Below are positions 1 to 8,275 of a stretch of 25,301 nucleotides of DNA, piece by piece. The notes under the pieces were generated by a model, which saw nothing but the letters and a program-made list of their open reading frames with translations, was not told the origin of the DNA and did no database searches. The position numbers were made by a program, and so were the translations under genes. Numbering within the stretch: the first letter of the stretch is position 1; every line of letters starts with the position of its first letter. The stretch is from an uncultured Lachnospiraceae bacterium. GTDB lineage: Bacteria; Bacillota; Clostridia; Lachnospirales; Lachnospiraceae. The stretch lies in the NCBI GenBank assembly GCA_900551235.1, contig URUU01000035.1, positions 1-25,301 on the forward strand, read 5' to 3'.

Positions 1-345
1 ATTCCCCTCGATCAGGCGGTCCAGTGCCGTCTCCATATCCTCTCCGTCCACTTCCGCCAGATAACCAAGGGTTCCCTTATTCACCCCCAGAAGCGGAATG
101 TTGCGTTCGATCAGATCCCTTGCTGCCTGAAGAAGGGTACCGTCCCCTCCGACAACCAGAATACACTCTGTGTCCTCCGGTATCAGACTGGCATTCGTAT
201 ATTTATAAGAGCGGGGACTCTCTTTTCCGCTGCACTCCTGCAGCAGGCATCGTCTGCCTTTTGCCTCCAGATAGGCTTTTATTTTATGTGCGATCTTTCC
301 CTCCGGATCTTTCGCACTGTTTGAAATCACATAAAATCTGTCCAT
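1..345 (-). CDS. nadK: NAD kinase, N-terminal 115 residues (runs off the left edge)
   Basis: ATP-dependent phosphorylation of NAD to NADP in the cytoplasm. I translated the minus strand from ATG at 345 (MDRFYVISNSAKDPEGK) and the frame stays open to base 1. The family signature GGDGTLL lies around residues 75-81, followed by the NKGTLGYLAEV motif near residues 94-104; both belong to the nucleotide-binding N-terminal domain of NAD kinases. The gene starts 12 nt after the tlyA stop, with only a weak purine-rich ribosome site (GGATAAAG), so it is probably translated from the long nusB-tlyA transcript. The C-terminal beta domain lies outside the window, so completeness cannot be judged. In related Firmicutes argR and recN often follow. 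Confidence 0.93.
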   Translation of the reverse strand, partial: MDRFYVISNSAKDPEGKIAHKIKAYLEAKGRRCLLQECSGKESPRSYKYTNASLIPEDTECILVVGGDGTLLQAARDLIERNIPLLGVNKGTLGYLAEVDGEDMETALDRLIEGN

Positions 346-357
346 CTTTATCCAGCC

Positions 358-1167
358 TTATTTATCGAGCGTTCCGTGTGCCTGCTCTACCACCGCAGCG
401 ACATCAAGCTCCGTCTCCAAAAGCTCACTTCCCTCTGGTTCTTTCTGCAGATAGAGGAGATATTCGATGTTGCCTTCCGGTCCTTTGATTGGAGAAAAAT
501 CCAGTGCAAGCGGCCTCAAATACTGCTCTTTTGCATAGGCGATCACTTTTTCGATCACTTCTTCATGAACAGCCGGATCGCGTACAACGCCTTTCTTCCC
601 TACCTTTTCTCTGCCCGCCTCAAACTGTGGCTTGATCAGGCAGACGATCTGCCCGGACGGAGTTAAAAGATTCCTTACCGGAAGCAGTACTTTTGTCAGG
701 GAAATAAACGACACATCAATCGAAGAAAAATCTGCCGGCTCTGCGATATCTTCCGGTGTCACATAGCGGATATTCGTTTTTTCCATGCAGACCACACGTT
801 CGTCGTTGCGCAGCTTCCAATCAAGCTGGCCATGTCCCACATCAATAGAATATACTTTCACTGCACCATTTTGCAGCATACAGTCCGTAAATCCCCCTGT
901 GGAAGCTCCTACATCCATACAGACTTTTCCTTCCAGCTCTGCGCCGAAATTCTTCATCGCCTTTTCCAGTTTCAGTCCGCCGCGGCTTACATAGCGCAGA
1001 GTGTTTCCTCTCACTTCAATCTCGGCTGCACTGTCAAACATGGAACCGGCTTTGTCCTCTTTCTGTCCGTTGACATAGACACATCCTGCCATGATCACTG
1101 CCTTTGCCTTTTCTCTTGATGCTGCATGTCCGCGCTGGACGAGCAGCACATCCAGTCTTTCTTTCAT
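358..1167 (-). CDS. tlyA: TlyA-family rRNA (cytidine-2'-O)-methyltransferase
   Basis: 269 residues, the usual length for this family. An N-terminal S4 RNA-binding domain (about residues 1-60, beginning MKERLDVLLVQRG) is followed by an FtsJ/RrmJ-type Rossmann methyltransferase domain. The SAM-binding loop reads DVGASTGGFTD. The family's K-D-K-E catalytic tetrad can be followed in the segments GGLKLEKA, SSIDVSFIS, LIKPQFE and GNIEYLLYL. TlyA enzymes methylate 2'-hydroxyls in rRNA; the exact nucleotides in this organism are not known from sequence. The start is ATG at 1167 behind AAAAGGAG. It sits between dxs and nadK, the standard Firmicutes order, 32 nt after dxs, and is very likely part of the same operon. 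Older annotations call these proteins hemolysin A. Confidence 0.95.
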   Translation of the reverse strand: MKERLDVLLVQRGHAASREKAKAVIMAGCVYVNGQKEDKAGSMFDSAAEIEVRGNTLRYVSRGGLKLEKAMKNFGAELEGKVCMDVGASTGGFTDCMLQNGAVKVYSIDVGHGQLDWKLRNDERVVCMEKTNIRYVTPEDIAEPADFSSIDVSFISLTKVLLPVRNLLTPSGQIVCLIKPQFEAGREKVGKKGVVRDPAVHEEVIEKVIAYAKEQYLRPLALDFSPIKGPEGNIEYLLYLQKEPEGSELLETELDVAAVVEQAHGTLDK

Positions 1168-1199
1168 CTATACTCCTTTTACAGCGGGCAGCCGGAAAC

Positions 1200-3065
1200 T
1201 TACAGTCCCATCGCTGCCGCAATGATTTTCTTTTCTATGGTTTCTGCATCAATGCCACATTCCTGTTTCAGAACTTCTACATTGCCATGCTCAACATAGG
1301 CATCCGGCAGTGCAATGTTCAGTACCTGGACATCGCTTCCGATCTCCTCGTAAAACTCCGATACATGTTCTCCGAATCCACCATCCAGAACATTTTCTTC
1401 CAGCGTTACGATCAGTTTATGTTCTTTTGTCAGCTCCAGCAGACGTCCTTCATCCAGCGGCTTGACAAATCTTGCATTGATCAGTGTACATTCGAATCCT
1501 TTCCGTTTTAGGTTCTGACGCACCTCATGTGCTGTCTTCACCATACTTCCGACAGCCACCAATGCGATCCTCTCTTCATCGTAGAGCAGCTCGCTCTTTC
1601 CGTAAACGACCGGTGCGCGGTGCTCCATCAGCCCGTCATACGCTTCTCCTCTCGGATAACGCAGTGCGATCGGTCCATCGTAGCTGACTGCAAATTTCAT
1701 CATATCCGAAAGTTCCCATTTGTTTTTCGGTGCCATCACGCACAGATTCGGGATCAGCGACAGGTAAGACAGGTCAAAGATCCCCTGATGTGTCTCTCCG
1801 TCGCTCCCTACCAGCCCTGCACGGTCTATGGCAAAGATCACATGCAGGTTCTGGATACAGACATCGTGTACGATCTGGTCAAATGCCCTCTGCAAAAAGG
1901 AAGAATAGACCGCAACAACCGGCAGCATACCGCCCGCGGCAAGTCCTGCTGCAAACGTCACAGCGTGCTGCTCCGCGATCCCGACATCAAAAAAGCGGTC
2001 CGGAAATACATTTTTGAAACGCTTCAGTCCCGTTCCGTCCGGCATGGCTGCGGTGATCGCCACCAGATTCTCCTGCCGGTCCCCCAGTTTGCGCATAACG
2101 GTTGCAAATACATCCGTATAGTTTGCTTTTGCCCGCTTATGCAGCGGAACCCCGGTGCTGATATCAAACGGCTCTGCCCCGTGAAATCTTGCCGGATGAC
2201 GCTCTGCCGGTGCATAACCTTTTCCTTTTTTGGTAAACACATGCAGAAGCACCGGCCCATTCACTTTGCGTGCTTCATGAAATGCGCGTATCAGTCGGTC
2301 CAGATTGTGCCCGTCCACCGGTCCTAAGTAAGTAAGCCCCATCTCTTCAAACAGCATACCCGGAATAAAAAGCTGCTTGATGCCGCTTTTGGTGCGCTTG
2401 ATCTTCTGAACGACACGGTCTCCATACACCGGAATCTTCTTCAAGGTGTCCGTAACCCCCTGCTTCAGTTCCTGATAGGCATCGTTTGTGCGCAGACTTC
2501 CCAGATACTCCGACATGCCGCCGACATTCTCCGAGATCGACATGTTATTGTCATTGAGCACGATAATAAAATTTGTTTTCAGTCTTGCCGCATTGTTCAT
2601 GGCTTCGTATGCCATGCCCCCCGTCAGAGAGCCGTCACCGATCACGGAGATGACCGAATAATCCTCCCCCTGCAAATCTCTTGCTGCCACATAACCAAGC
2701 CCCGCGGATATGGAGGTGGAGCTGTGCCCGGTGTCAAAACAGTCGCAGCTGCTCTCGCAGCGTTTCGGAAATCCGCTCATACCGCCAAACTTGCGCAGAC
2801 TGGCAAAGTTCTCCCTGCGCCCTGTCAGCAGTTTGTGTGTGTATGCCTGATGTCCGACATCCCAGATCATCTTGTCTTCCGGCAGATCAAACACCAGATG
2901 CATCGCCATGGTAAGTTCTACCACACCGAGGTTCGATGCCAGATGTCCGCCGCCTTCGCTGATCGTCCGGATCAGAAACTCCCGGATCTCTTCTGCAAGC
3001 AGGGGCAATTCCTCTTTATCCAGATTTTTGATATCATTTGGATGATTGATCTTCTCTAATACCAT
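1200..3065 (-). CDS. dxs: 1-deoxy-D-xylulose-5-phosphate synthase
   Basis: Thiamine-diphosphate enzyme that condenses pyruvate and glyceraldehyde 3-phosphate, the first step of the non-mevalonate isoprenoid pathway. The product is 621 residues, normal for the family. The ThDP/Mg motif GDGSLTGG runs on to LNDNNMSIS, and the transketolase central and C-terminal domains follow (segments MPDGTGL, DVGIAEQHAVTFAAGLA, RYPRG). The frame is open upstream to 3095, inside ispA. I prefer ATG at 3065 (MVLEKINHPNDI) because AAGGAG lies 9 nt before it and the extension would overlap ispA without adding conserved sequence. It lies 13 nt after ispA, which uses the downstream isoprenoid precursors, so pathway partners are cotranscribed. 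Confidence 0.96.
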   Translation of the reverse strand: MVLEKINHPNDIKNLDKEELPLLAEEIREFLIRTISEGGGHLASNLGVVELTMAMHLVFDLPEDKMIWDVGHQAYTHKLLTGRRENFASLRKFGGMSGFPKRCESSCDCFDTGHSSTSISAGLGYVAARDLQGEDYSVISVIGDGSLTGGMAYEAMNNAARLKTNFIIVLNDNNMSISENVGGMSEYLGSLRTNDAYQELKQGVTDTLKKIPVYGDRVVQKIKRTKSGIKQLFIPGMLFEEMGLTYLGPVDGHNLDRLIRAFHEARKVNGPVLLHVFTKKGKGYAPAERHPARFHGAEPFDISTGVPLHKRAKANYTDVFATVMRKLGDRQENLVAITAAMPDGTGLKRFKNVFPDRFFDVGIAEQHAVTFAAGLAAGGMLPVVAVYSSFLQRAFDQIVHDVCIQNLHVIFAIDRAGLVGSDGETHQGIFDLSYLSLIPNLCVMAPKNKWELSDMMKFAVSYDGPIALRYPRGEAYDGLMEHRAPVVYGKSELLYDEERIALVAVGSMVKTAHEVRQNLKRKGFECTLINARFVKPLDEGRLLELTKEHKLIVTLEENVLDGGFGEHVSEFYEEIGSDVQVLNIALPDAYVEHGNVEVLKQECGIDAETIEKKIIAAAMGL

Positions 3066-3078
3066 ATGGAACCGCTCC

Positions 3079-3966
3079 TTATTTTTTCCGGTCAACCAGG
3101 CTTATCACCAGTTCTTCCAGAAATTCATTTTCTTTTTCCATGGATTTCAATGCACAGATGGCACGTTTCGAAATCTCCTCTACATCTTTCTTTGCTTTTT
3201 CGATACCTTCGATCGTTACATACGTCATTTTTTCGTTTTTCTCATCGCTGAATACCGGCTTGCCAAGCTCATCCACCGTACTGGTCACATCGAGAATGTC
3301 ATCCCGTATCTGAAATGCCAGTCCAATGTCCCTTGCGGCCGCTTCGATCTGCTGTATCTGTTCCTTCGATGCCCCTGCAAGTGCCGCTCCGGTCATCATC
3401 GATGCCTCGATCAGTGCGCTGGTCTTCAGCCGGTAAATAAAATCCAGTTTCTCTCTGGTAATATTTTTCCCTGCTGCTTTCACATCTACACACTGTCCGC
3501 CAAGCATTCCGTAAACACCCGTTTTCCGGCTTAAGATGGCAAGTGCCTTTCCGATCCTGGTATTCTCCGGTTCCAGCTCAAAAGCCTGCACGGCTGTCTC
3601 ATATGCATAATTAAGCAGGGCATCGCCTGCCAGGATCGCCATGGCTTCTCCATAGACCACATGCGTTGTCCTGCGTCCTCTGCGGTACTCATCGTTGTCC
3701 AGTGCCGGAAGGTCATCGTGGATCAGCGAATGTGTGTGGATCATCTCGATCGCCGCCATAAATGGCTCTATAACTTTACCCTGACCGCCAAACAGCCGGT
3801 ACGTCTCCAGCATCAGGATCGGCCGCAGCCTTTTCCCGCCTGCATACATGCTGTAGTTCATCGCTTCCAGTACCGTTTTCTGAAATCCTTCTTCTTTTGG
3901 CAGATACCTCTCCAGAATATGCTGTACCTGTTCCAGACGTTTTTCCATCTCTGCATTAAAATTCAT
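3079..3966 (-). CDS. ispA: Polyprenyl (farnesyl/geranylgeranyl-type) diphosphate synthase
   Basis: Short-chain trans-prenyltransferase, 295 residues, that elongates dimethylallyl diphosphate with isopentenyl diphosphate. The first aspartate-rich motif is in HDDLPALDND (about residues 83-92) and the second in FQIRDDILD (about residues 215-223). The substrate-binding GGKRLRP motif precedes them near residue 43. Two residues between the DD and the last D of the first motif fit the bacterial DDxxxxD farnesyl-type enzymes. The start ATG at 3966 overlaps the end of xseB by 11 nt, with GAGGGAG inside xseB as ribosome site, which suggests translational coupling. Product chain length (C15 or C20) cannot be fixed by eye; the gene name follows the conserved xseB-ispA-dxs context. 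Confidence 0.93.
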   Translation of the reverse strand: MNFNAEMEKRLEQVQHILERYLPKEEGFQKTVLEAMNYSMYAGGKRLRPILMLETYRLFGGQGKVIEPFMAAIEMIHTHSLIHDDLPALDNDEYRRGRRTTHVVYGEAMAILAGDALLNYAYETAVQAFELEPENTRIGKALAILSRKTGVYGMLGGQCVDVKAAGKNITREKLDFIYRLKTSALIEASMMTGAALAGASKEQIQQIEAAARDIGLAFQIRDDILDVTSTVDELGKPVFSDEKNEKMTYVTIEGIEKAKKDVEEISKRAICALKSMEKENEFLEELVISLVDRKK

Positions 3967-4174
3967 GCGTTTCTCCCTCTTCGTTTAAGACAAGAATCTT
4001 CTTTTCTACGGTATCGATCTGCCGGCTGCAATGCTTTAACAGCTCCATGCCTTCCTGATATCCTGCAAAAGAAGCTTCCAGTGTCGTATCTTTGTTTTCC
4101 AGTCTGTTTATGATCTCATCCAGCCGCAGAAAAGCTTCTTCCAGCGTCAGCTCTTTTTTTGCTTCGTTTTCCAT
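3956..4174 (-). CDS. xseB: Exodeoxyribonuclease VII small subunit
   Basis: 72-residue helical protein (MENEAKKELTLEEAFLRLDEI...) with the typical XseB pattern: a leading LEEAFxRLDEIINRLE helix, a short turn, then a second helix (SFAGYQEGMELLKHCSRQIDTVEKKI). XseB forms a complex with the catalytic XseA subunit and is needed for exonuclease VII, which degrades single-stranded DNA in both directions. The open frame extends to 4210. I chose ATG at 4174 because GAGGTG lies about 4 nt upstream; an alternative ATG at 4186 has a weaker AGGA site. It follows xseA by 36 nt and overlaps ispA by 11 nt. Confidence 0.92.
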   Translation of the reverse strand: MENEAKKELTLEEAFLRLDEIINRLENKDTTLEASFAGYQEGMELLKHCSRQIDTVEKKILVLNEEGETHEF

Positions 4175-4210
4175 CTTACACCTCATCTGCTCTTTTCCTG
4201 ATCCATCCAC

Positions 4211-5485
4211 TCATCGCTTGGATTCCTTTTCGATCTCACTCACCACTGCGGAAAATCTTCCATCCGATACATAGACACAGATCCTGTCACCTACGCTGAC
4301 ATCTGCTGTCTGCATGATCTTTCTTCCATCCGGATGGGATGCATAAGCGTATCCCTGCCCCAGTTTCTCCAGTGGTGAAAGCCCCTTTAGCTTTTCAATG
4401 TAAAGACTCATCCGGTGCCGGATATCCTCCTGGTGCTGCCTCATCCCCGTATCCAGTGCAGTGCGGTAAGCTTCCACCTGTGCCTGATACTGCATCAGCT
4501 TTTCCTGCATCGCCTTCTCCATCCTGCCCTGTGCATCCAGCAGGCGGTGTCTGCTATCCTGCATTTTGGTCTTAGGATCGAGCAGCTTTAAAAGCCTTGC
4601 CCTGCGTGCCGTTTCCTGCCGTTTTTCTTCGAGTTTGCGCATCATGCTCTCAGTCAGACGCAGCTTCTGACGGAAAAATTCCGTCTGAAGTGCCGCAATA
4701 TCCACAACTGCAAGTTCTGCCGCTGCTGACGGTGTCGGTGCCCGCAGATCTGCCACATAGTCTGCGATCGTCGTATCCGTCTCATGACCAACCGCCGATA
4801 TCACCGGTGTCTCGCACTGAAAGATCGCCCGTGCCGTCTCTTCTTCGTTAAATGCCCAGAGATCTTCCATGGAACCGCCGCCCCGTCCGGCAATGATCAC
4901 ATCCACACCATAGGCATCCAGCATGGCAATGCCTTTTGCCACACTCTGTGCTGCTCCGTCTCCCTGTACCAGTGCCGGACAGAGGATGATCTCGATGCCC
5001 GGATTACGTCTTTTGGAAATCTGAATGATATCCCGCACGGCTGCCCCGGTCGGTGCCGTCACAACTCCAAGCTTTTTTACAAACCTCGGAATGGGCTTTT
5101 TATAAAGGGGATCAAACATTCCCATCTCTTCCAGTTCTGCCTTCAATGCTTCAAACTTTTCATATAAAAGTCCTGCCCCATCCAGAAGGATCTGCGCTGC
5201 ATAAAGCTGATAAGTCCCATCTCTTTCATAAACGTTGATATTGCCGAGCACGATCACCTGCTGACCATTTTTCATGCCAAAAGCCAGTCCCTTTCTGGCA
5301 CTGGCAAACATGACACAGGAAATCGATCCGCTCTCATCTTTGAGAGAGAAATAAATGTGTCCGGATGTATGATATTTACAGTTTGAAACTTCACCTTTCA
5401 TGTAGAGATTGCGAAGTACTACATCCTGTGTAAACATCGAATGGATGTAGGCATTGATCTGTCTTACTGTATAGACATTCTGCAC
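4211..5485 (-). CDS. xseA: Exodeoxyribonuclease VII large subunit
   Basis: Catalytic subunit of exonuclease VII, 424 residues from the preferred start. The N-terminal OB-fold (about residues 1-100) contains LYMKGEVSNCKYHTSGHIYFSLKDE. The nuclease core has PTGAAVRDI, the glycine-rich IIAGRGGGSMEDLWAFNEE and VGHETDTTIADYVADLRAPTPS, all characteristic of the family. A long helical, charged stretch then gives the coiled coil, before a small C-terminal beta region (GYAYASHPDGR). The frame is open to 5575 inside nusB. I prefer GTG at 5485 (QNVYTVRQINAYI...) with AGAGGTG a few bases upstream, because family similarity begins there. It lies 22 nt after nusB and partners with the downstream xseB. Confidence 0.95.
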   Translation of the reverse strand: MQNVYTVRQINAYIHSMFTQDVVLRNLYMKGEVSNCKYHTSGHIYFSLKDESGSISCVMFASARKGLAFGMKNGQQVIVLGNINVYERDGTYQLYAAQILLDGAGLLYEKFEALKAELEEMGMFDPLYKKPIPRFVKKLGVVTAPTGAAVRDIIQISKRRNPGIEIILCPALVQGDGAAQSVAKGIAMLDAYGVDVIIAGRGGGSMEDLWAFNEEETARAIFQCETPVISAVGHETDTTIADYVADLRAPTPSAAAELAVVDIAALQTEFFRQKLRLTESMMRKLEEKRQETARRARLLKLLDPKTKMQDSRHRLLDAQGRMEKAMQEKLMQYQAQVEAYRTALDTGMRQHQEDIRHRMSLYIEKLKGLSPLEKLGQGYAYASHPDGRKIMQTADVSVGDRICVYVSDGRFSAVVSEIEKESKR

Positions 5486-5507
5486 GCAGCACCTCTTTTT
5501 CTTCCGG

Positions 5508-5903
5508 CTATGCCAGTTTTGCCAAAACTCCGTTGACAAACGCAGAAGATCCTTCTCCGCCGAATATTTTTGCAAGTTCTACCGCTTCGTTGATCGCAAC
5601 GCCTGTCGGTATGTCATCATCGTATTTGATTTCATAAACAGCCAGGCGCAGAAGTGTGAGCTCTACTTTTCCCATACGCTCGGTTCTCCAGCCTTTGGCT
5701 ACCTCTGTGATCTGTTCATCGATCTGTCCTAAATTTTCCCTGATGTTCTCGTATTTTTTACGAATGTATGCTCTGTCTTTTTCCTTTGCATCGGAAAGAT
5801 TTTCAAAGTACATGCTCTCCTGCTGTTCCAGTTCATCTTCCTTATAGAACTCGATCAGAAAGAGCAGTTTAAAAATGTGTTCGCGTTCCTCTCGTCTTGT
5901 CAC
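5508..5903 (-). CDS. nusB: Transcription antitermination factor NusB
   Basis: 131 residues, all helical, matching NusB in length and pattern. The N-terminus MTRREEREHIFKLLFLIEF contains the arginine-rich BoxA-RNA-binding helix, and the C-terminal half has the conserved LLRLAVYEI, IPTGVAINEAVELAKIFGGEGSSAFVNGVL run. NusB pairs with NusE/S10 on boxA RNA to keep rRNA transcription processive. The start is a GTG at 5903 behind GGAGGG. The 109-nt gap from the Asp23-family gene contains a terminator/antiterminator-like pair of hairpins, so expression may be attenuated. Position between an asp23-type gene and xseA is the common Firmicutes arrangement. Confidence 0.95.
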   Translation of the reverse strand: MTRREEREHIFKLLFLIEFYKEDELEQQESMYFENLSDAKEKDRAYIRKKYENIRENLGQIDEQITEVAKGWRTERMGKVELTLLRLAVYEIKYDDDIPTGVAINEAVELAKIFGGEGSSAFVNGVLAKLA

Positions 5904-5934
5904 TTTACCCTCCGGTATTTTTCAAAAGAAACGT

Positions 5935-5984
5935 AAAAAATCCGATCACCATCCGGAGTCTAAGTACGCCTTGGGAACGGACTT
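5935..5984 (-). promoter_or_regulatory. Possible attenuator between the Asp23-family gene and nusB
   Basis: On the minus strand, a 6-bp stem with one bulged G and a GGTG loop (5941-5957) is followed by six Ts (5935-5940), as in a weak intrinsic terminator. A segment 20 nt upstream (5978-5984, AAGTCCG) can instead pair with the terminator's 3' arm and its T-run (5938-5944), seven pairs including one G-U. The two structures are mutually exclusive, which is how attenuators work. The terminator stem is short, so this is only a candidate. Confidence 0.3.
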
Positions 5985-6012
5985 TTACGCTTTGTTCTCT
6001 GATTACAGGTTT

Positions 6013-6396
6013 CTATTTTTCTTTTGTTATGCTCACATTTGCAATCTGGATATCGACTTTTGCAACTTCCAGGCCTGTCATATTTTCAATCGCAGCTTTT
6101 ACTTTTTCCTGAACCTTTGTACAGGTCTTTGGAACGCTGTAGCCATATGCGATATTCAGTGCCACGTTGACACTTACCACTCCGTCCTCCACTTTCACAC
6201 GGATTCCTTTGGAAAGGCTCTTTTTGCCAAGTTTGCTCACCAGTTCATTTGTAATATTGCCTGCCATGCTGGCAACACCTTCTACCTCGGTAGCAGCCAG
6301 TCCTGCAATGATCGCTACAACCTCATCTGCGATCTGAACCTGTCCCATACTTCCGTCTTCCAGTGTGTATCCGGTCTGCTTTTCTTCTTTTTCCAT
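6013..6396 (-). CDS. Asp23/Gls24 (YqhY-like) family protein
   Basis: 127-residue cytoplasmic protein of the Asp23/DUF322 family. The sequence shows the usual core: GQVQIADEVVAIIAGLAATEVEGVASMAG, then GIRVKVEDGVVSVNVALNIAYGYSVPKTCTKVQEKVKAAIENMTGLEVAKVDIQIANV. There are no membrane segments or signal peptide. B. subtilis YqhY sits in the same place before nusB and has been linked to control of fatty-acid synthesis because it neighbours acetyl-CoA carboxylase genes; no accB or accC is visible here, so that role is not supported by this context. The start is ATG at 6396 with AGGAGG 9 nt upstream. It is the first gene after the promoter at 6475-6503. Confidence 0.9.
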   Translation of the reverse strand: MEKEEKQTGYTLEDGSMGQVQIADEVVAIIAGLAATEVEGVASMAGNITNELVSKLGKKSLSKGIRVKVEDGVVSVNVALNIAYGYSVPKTCTKVQEKVKAAIENMTGLEVAKVDIQIANVSITKEK

Positions 6397-6474
6397 GACG
6401 CAAAACCTCCTGTCTTATTCATGCTGATTCGTAACTGTTTCACTTGCATTGCTTACAGTTGCTCTGATTTTACT

Positions 6475-6503
6475 ATTATACCACCAGGAATGTATTTTGG
6501 AAA
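6475..6503 (-). promoter_or_regulatory. Sigma-A promoter with extended -10, ahead of the asp23-nusB-nadK operon
   Basis: Minus-strand -35 TTTCCA (6498-6503), 17-nt spacer, -10 TATAAT (6475-6480). TGG directly before TATAAT gives an extended -10 (TGnTATAAT), which can compensate for the imperfect -35. It overlaps the last codons of prfC, so the downstream operon can be transcribed independently of prfC. Expected start is near 6468, giving a leader of about 70 nt. Confidence 0.65.
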
Positions 6504-6509
6504 GCTTTT

Positions 6510-8099
6510 TTAATTTCTTCCAAACTCCGTCAGCACCAGTCCTTCGTTTCGGTCGAGTGTCATGCCGATGCTCCAGGAATTTACCCACAGAAGCAGCGGA
6601 TTGCCCTTCAGATCCTTGATCTTCTTCATATCCGAAGTGCCGACCAGCTTATTCAGATCAATCTCTTTATTTTCGATCCAGCGGATGTATTCATACGGCA
6701 GCGTTTCCATACGGATATCCACATTGTATTCATTTTCCAGACGATATTTCAACACTTCAAACTGCAGAACACCGACAACTCCGACGATGATCTCCTCCAT
6801 ACCCGTGTTGTACTCCTGAAAAATCTGGATCGCACCTTCCTGTGCAATCTGTGTGATACCTTTGACAAACTGTTTTCGTTTCATCGTATCTACCTGGCGC
6901 ACTCTCGCAAAATGCTCCGGTGCAAACGTCGGAATGCCTTCATAGGCAAACTTTTTGCCCGGCATGCAGATCGTATCACCGATTGAGAAAATACCCGGAT
7001 CAAATACACCGATGATATCTCCTGCATACGCTTTATCCACAATATGGCGTTCCTGTGCCATCATCTGCTGCGGCTGGGAAAGACGCTGTTTGCGGTTGCC
7101 CTGTACATGGTAAACTTCCATGCCGGCATCAAATTCACCGGAACAGATGCGCATAAAAGCGATACGGTCACGATGTGCCTTGTTCATATTTGCCTGGATC
7201 TTAAATACAAACGCAGAGAAATCTTCTTTGATCGGATCGATCACTCCGATATCTGCTGTTCTTGGAAGCGGCGGAGTGGTCATTTTCAGGAAATGTTTCA
7301 GGAAGATCTCCACACCGAAGTTGGTCAGTGCAGATCCGAAAAATACCGGCGAAAGTTCTCCCTTGCTGACCAGCTCCTGATCAAATTCTGCACTTGCTCC
7401 GTCCAGAAGCTCGATTTCTTCGAGAAGCTGTGCTTTCTGGTCACTTGTCACGATCTCATCCAGCTCCGGAGAATCCAGCGGGATTTCTCTTGCCTCGCCT
7501 TCTTTGGTACCTTTTTCGGTATCGGCAAACACCGTAATTTTCTGGCTTCCACGCTCATAAACACCTTTGAAATTCTTTCCGGAGCCGATCGGCCAGTTGA
7601 TCGGACAGGTCGCAATGCCAAGCTCCTTTTCGATGTCATCGAGCAGATCAAAGGTATCGTTGGCATCACGGTCCATTTTATTGATAAAGGTAAAAATCGG
7701 AATATGGCGCATCACACAGACTTTAAAAAGCTTTCTGGTCTGTGCTTCTACACCTTTGGAAGCGTCAATGACCATAACCGCCGAATCCGCTGCCATCAGC
7801 GTACGATACGTATCCTCAGAGAAGTCCTGATGTCCCGGTGTATCCAGAATATTGATACAGAAGCCATCATAGTTAAACTGCAGCACGGAGGAAGTTACCG
7901 AAATACCTCTTTCTTTTTCAATCTCCATCCAGTCCGAAACTGCATGGCGTGCCGTTGCTTTTCCCTTTACGGAACCTGCCATATTGATCGCACCTCCATA
8001 CAGCAGAAATTTCTCTGTCAACGTCGTTTTTCCGGCATCCGGATGCGAAATGATCGCAAAAGTTCTTCTTCTTTTAATTTCACTTGCTATATCAGCCAC
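6510..8099 (-). CDS. prfC: Peptide chain release factor 3
   Basis: 529 residues, full length for RF3, the translational GTPase that recycles RF1/RF2 from the ribosome after termination. GTPase motifs are intact: G1 SHPDAGKTTLTE near residue 18, G2 region ERGISVTSS, G3 DTPGHQDF, G4 NKMDRDA. The RF3-specific C-terminal region follows, including RRTADIG-like linker sequence, QANMNKAHRDRIAFMRICSG and VLQFEVLKYRLENEYNV. The start is a GTG at 8099 with GGAGG 7 nt upstream. It stands apart from both neighbours: 176 bp separate it from the Rpn-family gene, and the next operon has its own promoter. I did not find a convincing promoter of its own. Confidence 0.96.
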   Translation of the reverse strand: MADIASEIKRRRTFAIISHPDAGKTTLTEKFLLYGGAINMAGSVKGKATARHAVSDWMEIEKERGISVTSSVLQFNYDGFCINILDTPGHQDFSEDTYRTLMAADSAVMVIDASKGVEAQTRKLFKVCVMRHIPIFTFINKMDRDANDTFDLLDDIEKELGIATCPINWPIGSGKNFKGVYERGSQKITVFADTEKGTKEGEAREIPLDSPELDEIVTSDQKAQLLEEIELLDGASAEFDQELVSKGELSPVFFGSALTNFGVEIFLKHFLKMTTPPLPRTADIGVIDPIKEDFSAFVFKIQANMNKAHRDRIAFMRICSGEFDAGMEVYHVQGNRKQRLSQPQQMMAQERHIVDKAYAGDIIGVFDPGIFSIGDTICMPGKKFAYEGIPTFAPEHFARVRQVDTMKRKQFVKGITQIAQEGAIQIFQEYNTGMEEIIVGVVGVLQFEVLKYRLENEYNVDIRMETLPYEYIRWIENKEIDLNKLVGTSDMKKIKDLKGNPLLLWVNSWSIGMTLDRNEGLVLTEFGRN

Positions 8100-8212
8100 T
8101 GTACTTCCTCCATGTTCTTGTTCTCTTGGTCTGTTTTATCCTGTAAGACTGCTTATTATCTGTAGATCCGATACTCGCAATCTATTTTCACTGCCTGCTC
8201 ATCTTGCTCATA

Positions 8213-8238
8213 AACGCAGCCGCTTCGCGATCTGCGTT
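8213..8238. other. Hairpin between the Rpn-family gene and prfC
   Basis: Inverted repeat AACGCAG (8213-8219) and CTGCGTT (8232-8238) with an internal CGC/GCG pairing (8221-8223 with 8227-8229). It lies 38 bp after the Rpn gene stop, but no T-run follows on the minus strand, so it is not a standard intrinsic terminator. It could be an RNA-stabilising or Rho-type end, or part of the prfC leader. The rest of the 8100-8275 gap shows nothing I recognise apart from the prfC ribosome site. Confidence 0.35.
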
Positions 8239-8275
8239 CAAACAACCGCTATTTTAACAAGCAAGCTTCAAGCTG

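Noticed and set aside
5486..5575. 30-residue N-terminal extension of XseA
   Set aside because: Overlaps nusB, has no ribosome site, and family similarity begins after the GTG at 5485.
7044..8165. 373-codon plus-strand open frame antisense to prfC
   Set aside because: It lies opposite a full-length conserved GTPase, has no ribosome site and its translation is Cys/His/Phe-rich without family features; it is a shadow frame.
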